Source of the DNA: Stomoxys calcitrans
Taxonomy: Eukaryota; Arthropoda; Insecta; Diptera; Muscidae
Direction of reading: 5' to 3'
NCBI RefSeq assembly: GCF_963082655.1
Contig: NC_081553.1
Coordinates: forward strand, 185,192,195-185,256,194
DNA length: 64,000 bases
Part shown: one piece after another, positions 23,080-33,448 of the stretch
Position numbering within the stretch: position 1 is the first letter of the stretch
Layout: every line of letters starts with the position of its first letter
Position numbers and translations under genes: made by a program
The notes under the pieces: model-generated
Database searches by the model: none
What the model was told of the DNA's origin: nothing
What the model saw: the letters and a program-made list of their open reading frames with translations, nothing else

Positions 23080-24327
23080 TTCTCTGTAATGCATGGTCCG
23101 GTCGACTGGCCAATCGGGTGTGAGTTCCTGGCAAGTCTTGTATTCCTGGTGAACATCCTAACATCAGGGAAAAGAAGGCGAATATCCCTGGAACACACGC
23201 CATGAAAATTGCGATAGAGCAATACAACGCAATCCACATTCCGACGATGTTCAAGGGAAGCAATAGAGTTGAATACCCTACTGTCCCCAATCAACACCAT
23301 CGCTCTCCCTTGAACCCCGTCAAGTAGCTGCAAGGATGATTTTGGAGCTCCTGCCCATATATGAGAGTTATATTCCATTCTCGGCCTGATGTAGGTAGTA
23401 TAGATATTGAGAAGATCAGAACAGGTGAAATATTTCTTGCACTGCTTAAGAAAGCCCAAACACTTCAATGGTTTTTACGACACTTCGATTACGTGTTCTA
23501 TCTTCATGCCCAGAACATCAAGAGAATCTGACTGCTGAATATCTATACCGTCGATAGATATCGACGATTGAAGTGGGTCAGTGAATCGCTTGTGAGACAA
23601 GAAACAGCACTGCGTCTTCAGTGCTTTAAAGTCTACTCTATTCATTCTACCCCACTCGGAAATGGCCAACAAATCCTGGGAGAGCGTCTCATCCATAATG
23701 CGCCTCCTGTCGACAATTTCTTGAGGACTGGGCCTATGGTTGAATGTGAATATGAATGACACCGACTACTGTCATCGGCAAATGAGTAGATTGGATTCGA
23801 AGTCTGACCCAATAGATCGTCAATGAAAATAAGAAAAAGGGAAGGGGAAACGACAGAGCCTTGTGGCACACCTGCGGTCTATGTATACTCATCTGATGAG
23901 AACCCATCTACAACAACTCGAATGATGCGATCTCTGCAATAGCTCGATATAAATCGAACAAAGTTATTACCGACACCAAAAGCGACAAGCTTTGATAAAA
24001 GTGCACCGTGTCAGACCCCATCAAATGCCTTGGAGATATCCAGAGCCACAACCTTACTCTCACCAAATTGGTGGATAGAGCGACTCCATCGTTCCGATAA
24101 AAATGCCATTAAGTCTCCCGTAGAGCGATTTCTGCAGAACCCCTACTATCTGCCGCTAAGAAGGCCATTGGAATCTAAGTATCTGACAAGATGATGGTTA
24201 ACCATACTCTACATGACCATGGAGAGAGCGGAGCATATCGCAATTAGCTGGTAATTCGTAGGGTTCTTCGCCCCACATTTCTTGGGGATGCGCTGAACGT
24301 TCGCAACCTTCCAACGCGAGACAGTCA
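23080..24327 (-). pseudogene. Jockey/CR1-type LINE reverse transcriptase relic
   Basis: The minus strand encodes, with several frame changes: PTNYQLIAICSALSMVM near 24230, RNRSTGDLMAFLSERWSRSI, VVALDISKAFDGV (first catalytic Asp), VPQGSVVSPSLFLIFIDDLL, and FADDSS (23770-23790; catalytic FADD box). Next come WGRMNRVDFKALKTQCCFLS and the post-RT domain LGFLKQCKKYFTCSDLLNIY, RPRMEYNSHIWAGAPKSSLQ and RAMVLIGDSRVFNSIASLEH. This order and wording fit jockey-like LINEs widespread in arthropods. No endonuclease is in the window; the copy is 5' truncated and stops at ITEKI near the opposing LINE at 23076. Confidence 0.85.
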
Positions 24328-24695
24328 GTAACTTTATCTACCTAGGCATCGCCGTAACCGAAACGCATGACACGCCTTATCAGCGTATCGCCACCGGTTT
24401 GAAATAGTTCAGCGGGTAACCCGTCGGCTGCTGCTGCCTTGTTGTTTTTTTTTTGGTAGGGTCACTGCTACTTGGACCTCATTCTGAGTAGGAGGTAAAC
24501 ATTCTATACCATCATCAGGGATTGGTCTTGCGGTACCTCTTCGCCACCAACATCGGACACTAGCAATTGGGTAAAATGTTCTTTCCATATCCTCACCATG
24601 TTATCTGTGTCAGTTACCAGATTTCCTTCTTTGTCTCTGCAGGAGGATGTGTCTGCACCAAGGCCATCGGTTTGATGTTTAATTCTTTGGTAGAA
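24328..24695 (-). pseudogene. RTE-type LINE fragment, linker to RT start
   Basis: The minus strand matches the linker and RT opening of the RTE copies at 15209 and 50186: TDTDNMVRIWKEHFTQLLVS, then a run of T/A that shifts frame where NNKAAGADG would be (24444-24455), then LPAELFQTGGDTLIR. The first ~35 bases (24328-24362) read on the + strand as NFIYLGIAVTETHDT, a later part of the same ORF in opposite orientation, so the piece is rearranged. Confidence 0.75.
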
Positions 24696-24835
24696 GGAGT
24701 AGCAGACAGACTACAGTGGTACGAATTCGTTATACACATTCAGGGCGAAGTGTCCTCACTCTTAAAGGATATTAGAAAGTTAAAGAAAGCGCAGCGAAGC
24801 GGGCCCGGTTCGACTAGTACATATATTGATTGTCC
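24696..24835 (-). repeat. Family A head fragment
   Basis: Contains CACATTCAGGGCGAAGTGTC and, at 24791-24812, the GC-rich head in reverse (GCAGCGAAGCGGGCCCGG, then TTCGACTAG). It matches 1002-1087. No array units follow. Confidence 0.55.
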
Positions 24836-25262
24836 GAATTTAAATTTGTAGGGTAGGTGTAGGGTATTATTGGGTTGCCCAAAAAGTAATTGCGGATTTT
24901 TTAAAAGAAAGTAAATGCATTTTTAATAAAACTTAGAATGAACTTTAATCAAATATACTGTAACAGCTGATAACTGACAGAAGAAAGAATGCAATTACAG
25001 AGTCACAAGCTGTGAAAAAATTTGTCAACGCCGACTATATGAAAAATCCGCAATTACTTTTTGGGCAACCCAATATATAGCCGGCTCCGCCCGACTTTAG
25101 CCTTTCTTTACTGGTTTGGCCTAGAAAAGATAGTCATTCATAATGTGTATCGAATTTTGCTATATATATTGCCCGAATTGAAATTTGTAGCGTAGTTGTA
25201 GGGTATTATATAGTCGGCTACGCCCGACTTTAGCCTTTCTTTACTGGTTTGGCCTAGAAGAG
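24836..25262 (+). repeat. Family B hairpin end in tandem duplicate, with MITE
   Basis: Two copies of the B end lie in tandem. GTAGGGTATTATATAGYCGG then CGCCCGACTTTAGCCTTTCT, ACTGGTTTGGCCTAGAA and TAGTCATTC occur in both (24849-25145 including the MITE; 25186-25275). Only the first is interrupted by the MITE, so the duplication came first or the second copy derives from an empty site. Confidence 0.75.
24870..25073 (+). mobile_element. Mariner-type MITE, copy 4 (internal deletion)
   Basis: 204 bp, flanked by TA (24868-24869, 25074-25075), with intact TIRs. Compared with copy 3 it lacks the internal stretch between AAATATACT and GTAACAGCTGATAAC (24955-24965). The empty site exists in the tandem partner at 25206. 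Confidence 0.9.
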
Positions 25263-26808
25263 ATAGTCATTCACAATGTGTGTCGAATTTTGTCTCAATC
25301 CGCCTTTTTTCTGTTGAGGCGAAGGACCATTTCTGCAACATCCTCTACAAGGCTGAAAGTAAAAACGATGATCAGAGAAGCTGTGGTCATCCAACACTTC
25401 CCAATCGCATATCCTTTCGCTTATATCCTCCCATACAAAGGTATTATCTATTACATCCTGCCTGTTCCTAGTAATGAAGGTCGGTATATTTTCTTATTTC
25501 GCTTCCCTACATCCTGTATAGGATTTTTATCCACTCCCCTCTCATGCTTTCATCTTTCATTTTTGTACTCCGTCAAGTCTTTTGATACGATTGTCATTCC
25601 GCTATCCTTCCCCCTACTAATTTCCAGATTGGACAGCAATTTCAATGCAAAGCGGTTTCCGTGACCTTTTTCCCTTATTGACACCATTCGTTCATTTCAT
25701 AATCCATTCTATGAATCTGACATCTTACTAAATATGGAATTAATCCGGCTTCCAATGGAACCTCCCTCATAATTCATCTGACCTTGCATCCTCCTACTCC
25801 ATAACGAAAACACCCAACACACATTTATTGCGGTTTCTTCCAACCGCATTCCCGCTACAATACTCCCATGCTTTTTATGTCTCCGGCTGGTTTCGAAAAT
25901 ATTTTCACATCACCTCGCGTTTTTGTTGAAAAATTAAGATTTATGTCGGTGTCGGTACATTGGTTGGTGTGTCCGTTGTCCGTTTGTCTGTCGGTCCGCT
26001 CATTGGTCGCTTGGCTGCTTGATGGCGGTCTTAAACTAAAGTTAATTAAAATATTTCAAGTGAATTTAAACATAATGGCAACAACAGCAATAAGCCCAAA
26101 ATACAAGAAATACAGTAAAAAAAAAAAACAATAACATTTAATATTCGCCCATAAAAACACGCGCGCTACTGCCACAGCGACTCTTGGCTGTTGATGCTGT
26201 GGCTGCTGCAAGAGGCAAAAAAACACATAAATCAACAGATTTGCCATGGATACACTTGGATACCCCTATACTTGAAAGCTTAGAGACTTGGATACCTGTT
26301 GACTGGTTATTTGCTTGCATCGTTGTTGTCCGCAGCACGCGTCTTAGGCACGAGTAGTTCTCCTATCTTTGGGGTTAAAAACGAAATTGACAACAAGACG
26401 AGCAACAAAAAACACAAACAACACTCGAAACTTGTGCACACATGTATACTTGGCTAAAAAATATAAATATTTGCTGAAAAATAAAGAAGCAAAATGAAGC
26501 ACGGCTGGCGACGACTCGTGCGAGACCCTGCTGGATAATGGCATTGCAATGGTGACCCTGTCTCCATGGGGATGTAGTGTCCTTTTTTTCCTGTCACTAT
26601 TATGTTGGTCTACTCGAAAGAATATTTAAATTTGTTTTTCAAGTGCTTTCTTACAAAACGAGCAGTCATGGGTGAAGCAAAGCAGCAACATTTTTCTGCA
26701 TTTTCTTGTTATTGATATACGGGTATTTGTAGAGAAATAGAGAACACACAAATATTTCGTCTCATACCTTATATACACAATAAACACTAGAAAAAAGATA
26801 AACAAAAC
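25263..26808. other. Single-copy intergenic DNA
   Basis: A 128-residue + frame at 25278-25664 and an overlapping 63-residue frame show no domain, and the + strand is simply pyrimidine-rich. 25860-26540 has composition closer to host DNA (GTCGGTGTCGG, CTGCTGCAAGAGGC) but no splice-bounded coding block that I can support. No tRNA or rRNA. Confidence 0.4.
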
Positions 26809-27527
26809 CAGTAAGGAAGGGCAAAAGTCGGGCGGTGCCGACTGCATAATACCTTACACCTACCCTATGAGTACAATGTGGCAGCTATATGCAATTCTGA
26901 ACCAATTTTAACGGACCTCGGTGAGCAAATCTGTTCAAACTGTAATAACTAAGGTTGACAAATGACGACATTTGTGCAAATTATCCAAAATCTGACAAAC
27001 ATATATATGGGAGCTATATCTAATTCTGAACCGATTTCAAACAAACTTCTCAGATAATGTGGTAGTCGTCGAGGAATGTGTGGTGCAAAATTTTGCCAAG
27101 ATTGGTCAAATAATGCGCTTGCAGCGGCTCTTGGGGTGAAAATCTGGGGATATATATATATGACAGCTATATCTAAATCTAAGCCGATTTCTATGAAATT
27201 CTCCAGTAATATCGAGAGTCAAGAGAAAATCCTTCCAGCCAAATTTCAAGAGAATCGATTAACAAAAGACCATTTTATTGCAATATTACTGCAAATCGGA
27301 CGAACATATATATGGGAGCTATATCCAAATCTGAACCGATTTCGAGCAAACTTCTCAGATACTGTCACAGTCGTCAAAGAAAGCGTTGTACGAAGTTTTG
27401 GGAAGATTGGCCCATAAATGCGCTGGCAGTGGCTCTAGGAGTAAAAATCGTGCGATATATATATGAGAGCTATATCTAAATCTGAGCCGATGTCCATGAA
27501 ATTTACCATTAATGTCGAGAGTCACGA
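26809..27527 (-). repeat. Family B element, reverse, fused to family D
   Basis: Starts CAGTAAGGAAGGGCAAAAGT with the perfect hairpin GTCGGGCGGTGCCGAC (26827-26842). Units with ATATATGGGAGCTATATC lie at 27002, 27150 and 27307. At about 27528 the B unit (AATGTCGAGAGTCACGAG) changes without a gap into a D unit (ATCGGATAATAATTGCAC). The B start and its (GTCY)n tract are missing. Confidence 0.8.
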
Positions 27528-28078
27528 GATCGGATAATAATTGCACTCTCTAGAGGCTCAAGAAGTCAAGACCCCGTATCGGTTTATATGACAGCTGTAT
27601 CAGGATATTGACCGATTTGAACCATACCTAGCACAGTAACTGGAAGTCATAACAAAACACTGCATGCAAAATTTTAGCCAAATCGGATAGGAATTGCGCA
27701 CTTTAGGGTCTCAAGAAGTCAAGACCCCTGATCGGTTTATATGACAGCTGTATTAGGTTATGGACATATATCAACCATACATGGCACAGTTGTTGGAAAT
27801 CATAACAAAATATCTCGTGAAAAATTTCTGCCAAATCGAATAAGAATTGCGCCCTCCAGAGGCTCAAGAGTCAAGATCCTTGATCGGTCAATGTGGCAGC
27901 TATATCAAAACATAGGCCGATGTGGCCCATTTACAATCCTAACCGACCTACACTAATAAGAAGTATTTGTACAAAATTTCAAACGGCTGGCTTTACTCTT
28001 ACGAAAGTTAGCGTGCTTTCAACAGACAGACGGACGGACATGGCTAGATCAACTTAAATTATCACGACAATTAAAAGT
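27528..28078 (-). repeat. Family D element, reverse, lacking both true ends
   Basis: Three array units (CTCTAGAGGCTCAAGAAGTC at 27547; variants near 27700 and 27850) lead to GTTAGCGTGCTTTCAACAG and a short GACAGACGGACGGACATGG tract. It breaks off in the core at about 28078, where family A starts. Confidence 0.75.
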
Positions 28079-29778
28079 TAGTATAGTACTTGCCGAACCG
28101 GGCCCTGAATGCGGATATCGCATTCGTATGACGCTGAATGCGTTCGATTCCTGGCGAGAACATCGAACAATGCGGTATTTATGCCCTCTTAATGTTAGCG
28201 ACATTTGCGAGGTAGAATGCCATGCATGGTCATTTAAACAATTTTCCCCAAAAAGGTGTCGCACGCCGTTCAGACTCGGCCATAAAAAAAGTCCCTTATT
28301 GAGTTTAAACTTGAATCGGAAAACACTCATTAATGTGTGGGAATTTGACATTTCTCGGTTGCTGGTGGTAATGTTCTTCCTTAGGGTAATGTTGTCAAGC
28401 ATTCTACATCTGAGACATTTTGACTCAAATATGGATATAAAATTCGTGCTCCACTTCCAAATCCCTTTAATTTGAGCCGCATATTGCCTTGGCCGATAAA
28501 TATGAACCATTTGGAGGGTGTTTTGGGGTTGGAGAGGCCACCGGCACTTTGCACTGAAAATAGATATCAAATTTGTTCTTTATTACCAACGGAAATGAAG
28601 TTCAGTCAAGGGGGTGCTTTAGGGCGTACCCAAAACACGTGGCTCTTAAAAAATACCTTTCATTTGAGTCCCATACTGTCATAATGGGTCAAATATCCCA
28701 TTTGACGTATCTTTAGGAAGAAAAGCGCCACCTAGACTTGAACGCAAATTGTAATGTCGTATTCGTAATCTACTCCCTAATACCTTTCATTTGAGTCCCA
28801 TATAGCAATGGTAGGCTAATATGTCCATTTGGGTATTTGTGGGTGGGCGACCTCCCATTACTTGGACCTAATGTTTTATGCCATAATTGTAATCTACTGC
28901 CTAAAACTTTTCATTTGAATCCCATATTGACATGAACGAATATATCTGTTTAGAGGAGTTTTGGGGTTGGGGGGGGAGGCCCGCTGGGTACTTGGGCCCA
29001 AATTTTAATACCATATTCGTTATCTGGTCTCCAATACCGTTCATTTGATTATTGTGCCTATCAGATCCTTATTGTGCCCACCGGATCACTTTCGGACATG
29101 GGTGGCGTGTTTGGGGTTAGGGGGAGGGTCCGCTTTCACCCGATATCTAAAAATTATATAGCCTATGTTTCCTTCCAGACAAACGTACACAATCTATGAA
29201 AATTTTAAGAAAATCGGTTCAGTCAAGTATCATATAGTCATAATGGGTCTAATGGCGTTTTTGAGGAGTGGCGTGACCCCCAATACTTCGATCTGATTTT
29301 GTATGCCAGATTCGAAATCTACTCCCGAATAACTTTCATTTGAGCCCCATATTGAAATGAACGTCCAATATGTCTGTTTGGGGGAGTTTTGGGGTTGGGG
29401 CGGCCCGTACTCAAATTTTAATACCATATTCGTAAACTACTCTCCAATACCTTTCATTTGATGCCTATATTGCCCCGATCGGTTCACTTTTGATTTCGGG
29501 TTGTGTTTTTGGCATAAGGGGGAGGGTCCGTCCACCTTCCGATACCGAAAAATTATGTAGCGAAAATTTCGAGAAAATCTTTTCTGCCGTCTTCTACTCT
29601 TGTATATCTTTCATTTGAATCCCATATTGTCCCGATCCATCCGCTTTTATTTTTGGGTAGTAATTTTGTTGTAAGGGGGACGGTCCACCCCCTCTCGATA
29701 TCTTGAAAAATTCAAGGTTCAGCCATTTTTGAGTCTATACGGAACAAACAAACACACACAATTAAGATTTTATATCTA
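28079..29778 (+). repeat. Family A element with SINE insertion
   Basis: The head is eroded (GCCGAACCGGGCCCTGAAT, 28091). A units with TTTCATTTGAGTCCCATA recur at 28656, 28786, 28910, 29334, 29453 and 29611. The tail CGGTTCAGTCAAG-like and AAACAAACACACACAATTAA end at 29765. A SINE lies at 28115-28345. Open frames here are spurious. Confidence 0.75.
28115..28345 (+). mobile_element. tRNA-derived SINE, 5' eroded
   Basis: TATGACGCTGAATGCGTTCG then ATTCCTGGCGAGAACATCG gives the B-box end. The body GGTGTCGCACGCCGTTCAGA, CTCGGCCATAAAAAAAGTCC and the ACACTCATTAATGTGTGGG end match 30253-30568. The A box is not preserved. Confidence 0.7.
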
Positions 29779-29848
29779 AGATGGGGTCCTAGATCAATAT
29801 TTCGAGGTGTTACACTACTGTACCCCCATTCTATGGTGGTGTGTATAA
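29779..29848 (-). repeat. Family D terminal fragment
   Basis: AAGATGGGGTCCTAGATCAA, TATTTCGAGGTGTTACAC, then CTATGGTGGTGTGTATAAAA reproduces the TATACCC end of D in reverse. Nothing of the array or (GTCY)n tract remains. It sits directly on the tail of family A. Confidence 0.65.
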
Positions 29849-31135
29849 AAATGTGCCTGAAGAAGCCGTAAGGCAATGTGCATCGTCTACTTCGCTGACA
29901 AGTCTAGTCAAATGTGTGAGGCAGTTTCTAGTCTAACAAGCTCGTCCTCTCTATAATTCCCTGCGATATAACTGTGGCTCGGAACCCAGATCAGGTGAAT
30001 TTAAAATTGTTCCCCATCTTGTTGATAGAACTGCGACACTCGAGGAGGGTTTTAGAATTTAGAAATATGTTGCCCAAAGATTTAATATCTTCGTGGCTGT
30101 GTCAGATGATATTCATTACAATCTTCGTATGACATTACATTTTAGCCATTCTATTACTACTTTAAAAGCAAGGATCCCCGCTTGAAACACACTACAGTGG
30201 CCGGGTAAACTTCTAGGTATGGTCAGTCCTATTTCCTCAGAGTACACCCGAAACTCGGAGGCCAACGTAGCGCAGAGGCTAGCATGTCCGCCTATGACGC
30301 TGAAAGCCTGGGTTCGAATCCTGGCGAGACCTTAAAAAAAAGGACATATCGACGTTGGTTTTCCTCTCTTAATGCTGGCAACATTTTAGAGGTACTATGC
30401 CATGTACCTCTCCAAAGAGGTGTTGCACTTCGACACCCCGTTCGGACTCGACTATAAAAAGGACGCCCCTTATCATTTAGCTTAAACTTGAAACGGACTG
30501 CCCTCATTGATATGTGAGAAGTTTGCCCCTGTTCCTTAGTGCAATGTTCATGGGCAAAATTTGGAATTTACACCCGAATGCCCACCTGGCTATCTGATTT
30601 GGAACCATTCGGGATATTACCAGGGAAATTGTAGTTCAAATCTTTTCAATCAGGAATAGTGGTATAATACTTTTTTTCAAAAAATAGCTTAGGCAATGTG
30701 TAATCCACATTGCCCGGAAAATCGGGCATTATATCAAAGCGTATCGGGCACATGACCAAAGCGAAAGTTTCCTTAGGCTCACAGCAGTGGTCTCAAAAAT
30801 TCGTCTACCTACAATGTCCAGAGGCATTAATTTCAGTGCATCAGATGTTATCGTCCTCAGTGTGGCTGTGAGGCACAAACATGCCATTTTTTGGATCCGG
30901 CTCAATATTGAACTGTGGGTGGACTTTTGGAGCGGCGTCCACCAGACTATAAAACCACAAAGTATTATAGGTTTGGCAACTCCGTTATATACCCAGTGCA
31001 TGATACGCGGCTTAAGCCCCCAAATTTGCCAAAAGCGCTCTTGCAGGTGTCTCGGTGTAGGTTTTGCTGGTTAGGCAAAAACAATGGTGGGCTACCCATT
31101 CGAACTAAACTCAAACTTTGAAGGTGCGGTTCAGA
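29849..31135 (-). pseudogene. RNase-H-type LINE relic split by a SINE
   Basis: The minus-strand frame 30729-31001 reads VAKPIILCGFIVWWTPLQKS, IQKMACLCLTATLRTITSDA and LKLMPLDIV, the post-RT segment also present at 13085. Beyond the SINE the minus strand continues into RNase H sequence (CSVFQAGILAFKVVIEWLK near 30170) and STRWGTILNSPDLGSEPQLY near 30000. Flanking LINE sequence on the two sides of the SINE joins in one reading through a 10-bp duplicate. Stops and frame changes make it inactive. No RT catalytic box is included. Confidence 0.8.
30253..30568 (+). mobile_element. tRNA-derived SINE with perfect 10-bp target duplication
   Basis: Flanked by TACACCCGAA at 30243-30252 and 30569-30578. 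The tRNA-like head has A box TAGCGCAGAGGC (30269) and B box GGTTCGAATCC (30311). A short A-run follows (30333), then a ~220-bp body with GAGGTGTTGCACTTCGACAC and GTTCCTTAGTGCAATGTTCA. RNA polymerase III would transcribe such elements. This is the best-preserved of the SINE copies here and reveals the family's boundaries. Confidence 0.9.
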
Positions 31136-31291
31136 TAACTTGTAAACACCGTTGAGGCTGAAGTTTATTTAAGATTCTGTCTGGACGAACATGATGAACG
31201 TTAACTTGTTATTGATTAATATTTTGTAGTATGTAACTTTAGTACCTTCTACAAAGTGATATGGAAAGGGTTATTCCAAAACCGGAAACTC

Positions 31292-33200
31292 ATTTTTATA
31301 CCAACCACCGAGGGATGGGGGTATATTCATTTTGTCATTCGGTTTGCAACACATCGAAATATCCATTTCCGACCCTATAAAGTATATATATTCTTGATCA
31401 GCGTAAAAATCTAAGACGATCTAGACATGTCCGTCCGTCTGTCCGACTGTCTGTTGAAATCACGCTACAGTCTTCAAAAATAGAGATATTAAGCTGAAAC
31501 TTTGCACAGATTCTTTTTCTGTCCATAAGCAGATTAAGTTCGAAGATGGGCCATATCGGACTATATCTTGATATAGCCCCCACATTTATTATCCGATTTT
31601 GCTGAAATTTGAGACAGTGAGTTGTGTTGGGCCCTTCGACATCCTTCGTCAATTTGACCCAGATCGGTCTAGATTTGGATATAGCTGCCATATAGACCGA
31701 TCCTACGATTTAGGGTCTTAGGCCCATAAAAGCCACATTTCTTATCCGATTTTGCTAAAATTTGGGACAGTGAGTTGTGTTAGGCTCCTCGGTATCCTTC
31801 GTCAATTTGCCTCAGATCGGTCCGGATTTGGATATAGCTGCCTTTTGACCGATTCTCAGATGTAGGGTCTTATTCCCATAAAAGCCACATTTATTATCCG
31901 ATTTTGCTGAAAATTGGGACAGTGAGTTGTGTTAGACGCTTCGACATCCTTCGTCAATTTGGTTCAGATCGGTCCAGATTTGGATATAGCTGCCATATAG
32001 ATCGATCTCTCGATTTAAGGTTTTGGATCCATAAAAGTCGCATTTTTTTGTCCGATGTCGCCGAAATTTGGGACAGTGAGTTGTGTTGCGCCCTTCGACA
32101 TTCTTCTTCATTTTGCTTCAGATCGGTCCAGATTTGAATATAGCTGCCATATAGACCGATCCTCCGATTGAGGGTCTTATTCCCATAAAAGCCACATTTA
32201 ATATCCGATTTTGCTGAAATTTGGGACAGTGAATTGCCTTAGGCCCTTCGACATCCTTCGTCAATTTGGCTCACATCGGTCCGGATTTGGATATAGCTGC
32301 CATATAGACCGATCTCTCGATTTAAGGTTTTGGATCCATAAAAGTCGCATTTTTTGTCCGATGTCGCCGAAATTTGGGACAGTGAGTTGTGTTGAGCCCT
32401 TCGACATTCTTCTTCATTTTGGCTCAGACCGGTCCAGATTTGGATATAGCTGCCATATAGACCGATCCTCCGATTGAGGGTCTTATTCCCATAAAAGCCA
32501 CATTTAATATCCGATTTTGCTGAAATTTGGGACAGTGAATTGCCTTAGGCCCTTCGACATCCTTCGTCAATTTGGCTCACATCGGTCCGGATTTGGATAT
32601 AGCTGCCATATAGACCGATCTCTCGATTTAAGGTTTTGGATCCATAAAAGTCGCATTTTTTGTCCGATGTCGCCGAAATTTGGGACAGTGAGTTGTGTTG
32701 AGCCCTTCGACATTCTTCTTCATTTTGGCTCAGACCGGTCCAGATTTGGATATAGCTGCCATATAGACCGATCCTCCGATTTAGGTTCTTAGGCACATAA
32801 AAGCCACATTTATTATCCGATTTTGCTAAAATTTGGGACAGTGAGTTGTGTTGAGCCCTTCGACATCCTTTGTCAATTTGACCCAGATCGGTCCAGATTT
32901 GGATATAGCTATAGCTATAGACCGATTCTCCGATTTAGGGTCTTAGGCCCATAAAAGGCGCATTTATTGTCCGATGAAATTTGGGGCAGTGGGTTGTGTT
33001 AGGCCCTTCGACAATCCTTGTTAATTTGGCTTAGATCGGTCCAGATTTGGATATAGCTGCCATATAAACCGATCTCTCGATTTAATGTCTTTGGCCCATA
33101 AAGGGCGCATTTAAAATTCTATTTCACAAAAATTTGACATAGTGAATTATGTTAGGCTTTTCCACATCCGTGTCGTATATGGTTTTTAGATATAGATATA
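31292..33200 (+). repeat. Family C (mini-me-like) element with ~153-bp array
   Basis: It starts TTTATACCAACCACCGAGGG, then AAAGTATATATATTCTTGAT, a core ending AGACATG, and GTCCGTCCGTCTGTCCG (31429). The array unit GGGACAGTGAGTTGTGTT recurs at about 31611, 31764, 31916, 32070 and 32224, period ~153 bp. No GC hairpin end is preserved; array words fade near 33190. Two + frames at 32211 and 32517 encode the same peptide because of a 306-bp duplication. Confidence 0.85.
32144..32775. repeat. 306-bp higher-order duplication in the C array
   Basis: Two adjacent copies of a two-unit block, 32161-32466 and 32467-32772, are nearly or fully identical. Neighbouring 153-bp units differ visibly from one another. 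Identity breaks at GATTGAGGG versus GATTTAGGT after the second copy. Confidence 0.85.
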
Positions 33201-33268
33201 GATTTCTCTAGAATAGTTTCAGGATGACATTAAAATACAACTCAAATAATCATATTTTCACTTTTCAG

Positions 33269-33363
33269 GCCGCAACATCTCTACCGACAAACTCAACATA
33301 CCTTCACACAAAGTAAGAGCTCGAGTAATCACCAGAACCACGGCAACCTGTTATTGGTGTTAA
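33269..33363 (+). CDS. Candidate 3' terminal coding exon of a host gene
   Basis: A pyrimidine-rich stretch ATTTTCACTTTTCAG (to 33268) looks like a 3' splice site. From 33271 a frame of 30 codons runs RNISTDKLNIPSHKVRARVI then TRTTATCYWC to TAA at 33361-33363. AATAAA follows 80 nt later at 33443-33448, and the sequence is outside all repeat families. Many codons end in C, unlike the surrounding AT-rich DNA. I do not recognise the protein. Thirty open codons can arise by chance, and no upstream exon is identified in the window, so this stays tentative. If real, the intron before it holds kilobases of transposons. Confidence 0.25.
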
Positions 33364-33442
33364 AAGTACTTAATGCGAGCTTAACCCAGGCAATCAGAAA
33401 ACAGCCAACAATATCTTGCAGGCATGGTGAATTTGTAATCAT

Positions 33443-33448
33443 AATAAA
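33443..33448 (+). terminator. AATAAA polyadenylation signal candidate
   Basis: Canonical AATAAA 80 nt downstream of the stop codon of the candidate exon, followed by GTGTTTTAAATT. Meaningful only if the exon is real; AATAAA is frequent by chance in AT-rich DNA. Confidence 0.25.

Noticed and set aside
25278..25664. 128-residue + strand frame as a host gene
   Set aside because: Composition simply reflects a pyrimidine-rich strand; there is no domain, splice context or conserved motif, and an overlapping frame is equally open.
32211..32792. Two identical ~90-residue frames suggesting a duplicated small gene
   Set aside because: They are two copies of a 306-bp array duplication in family C; the frame decays in neighbouring units.
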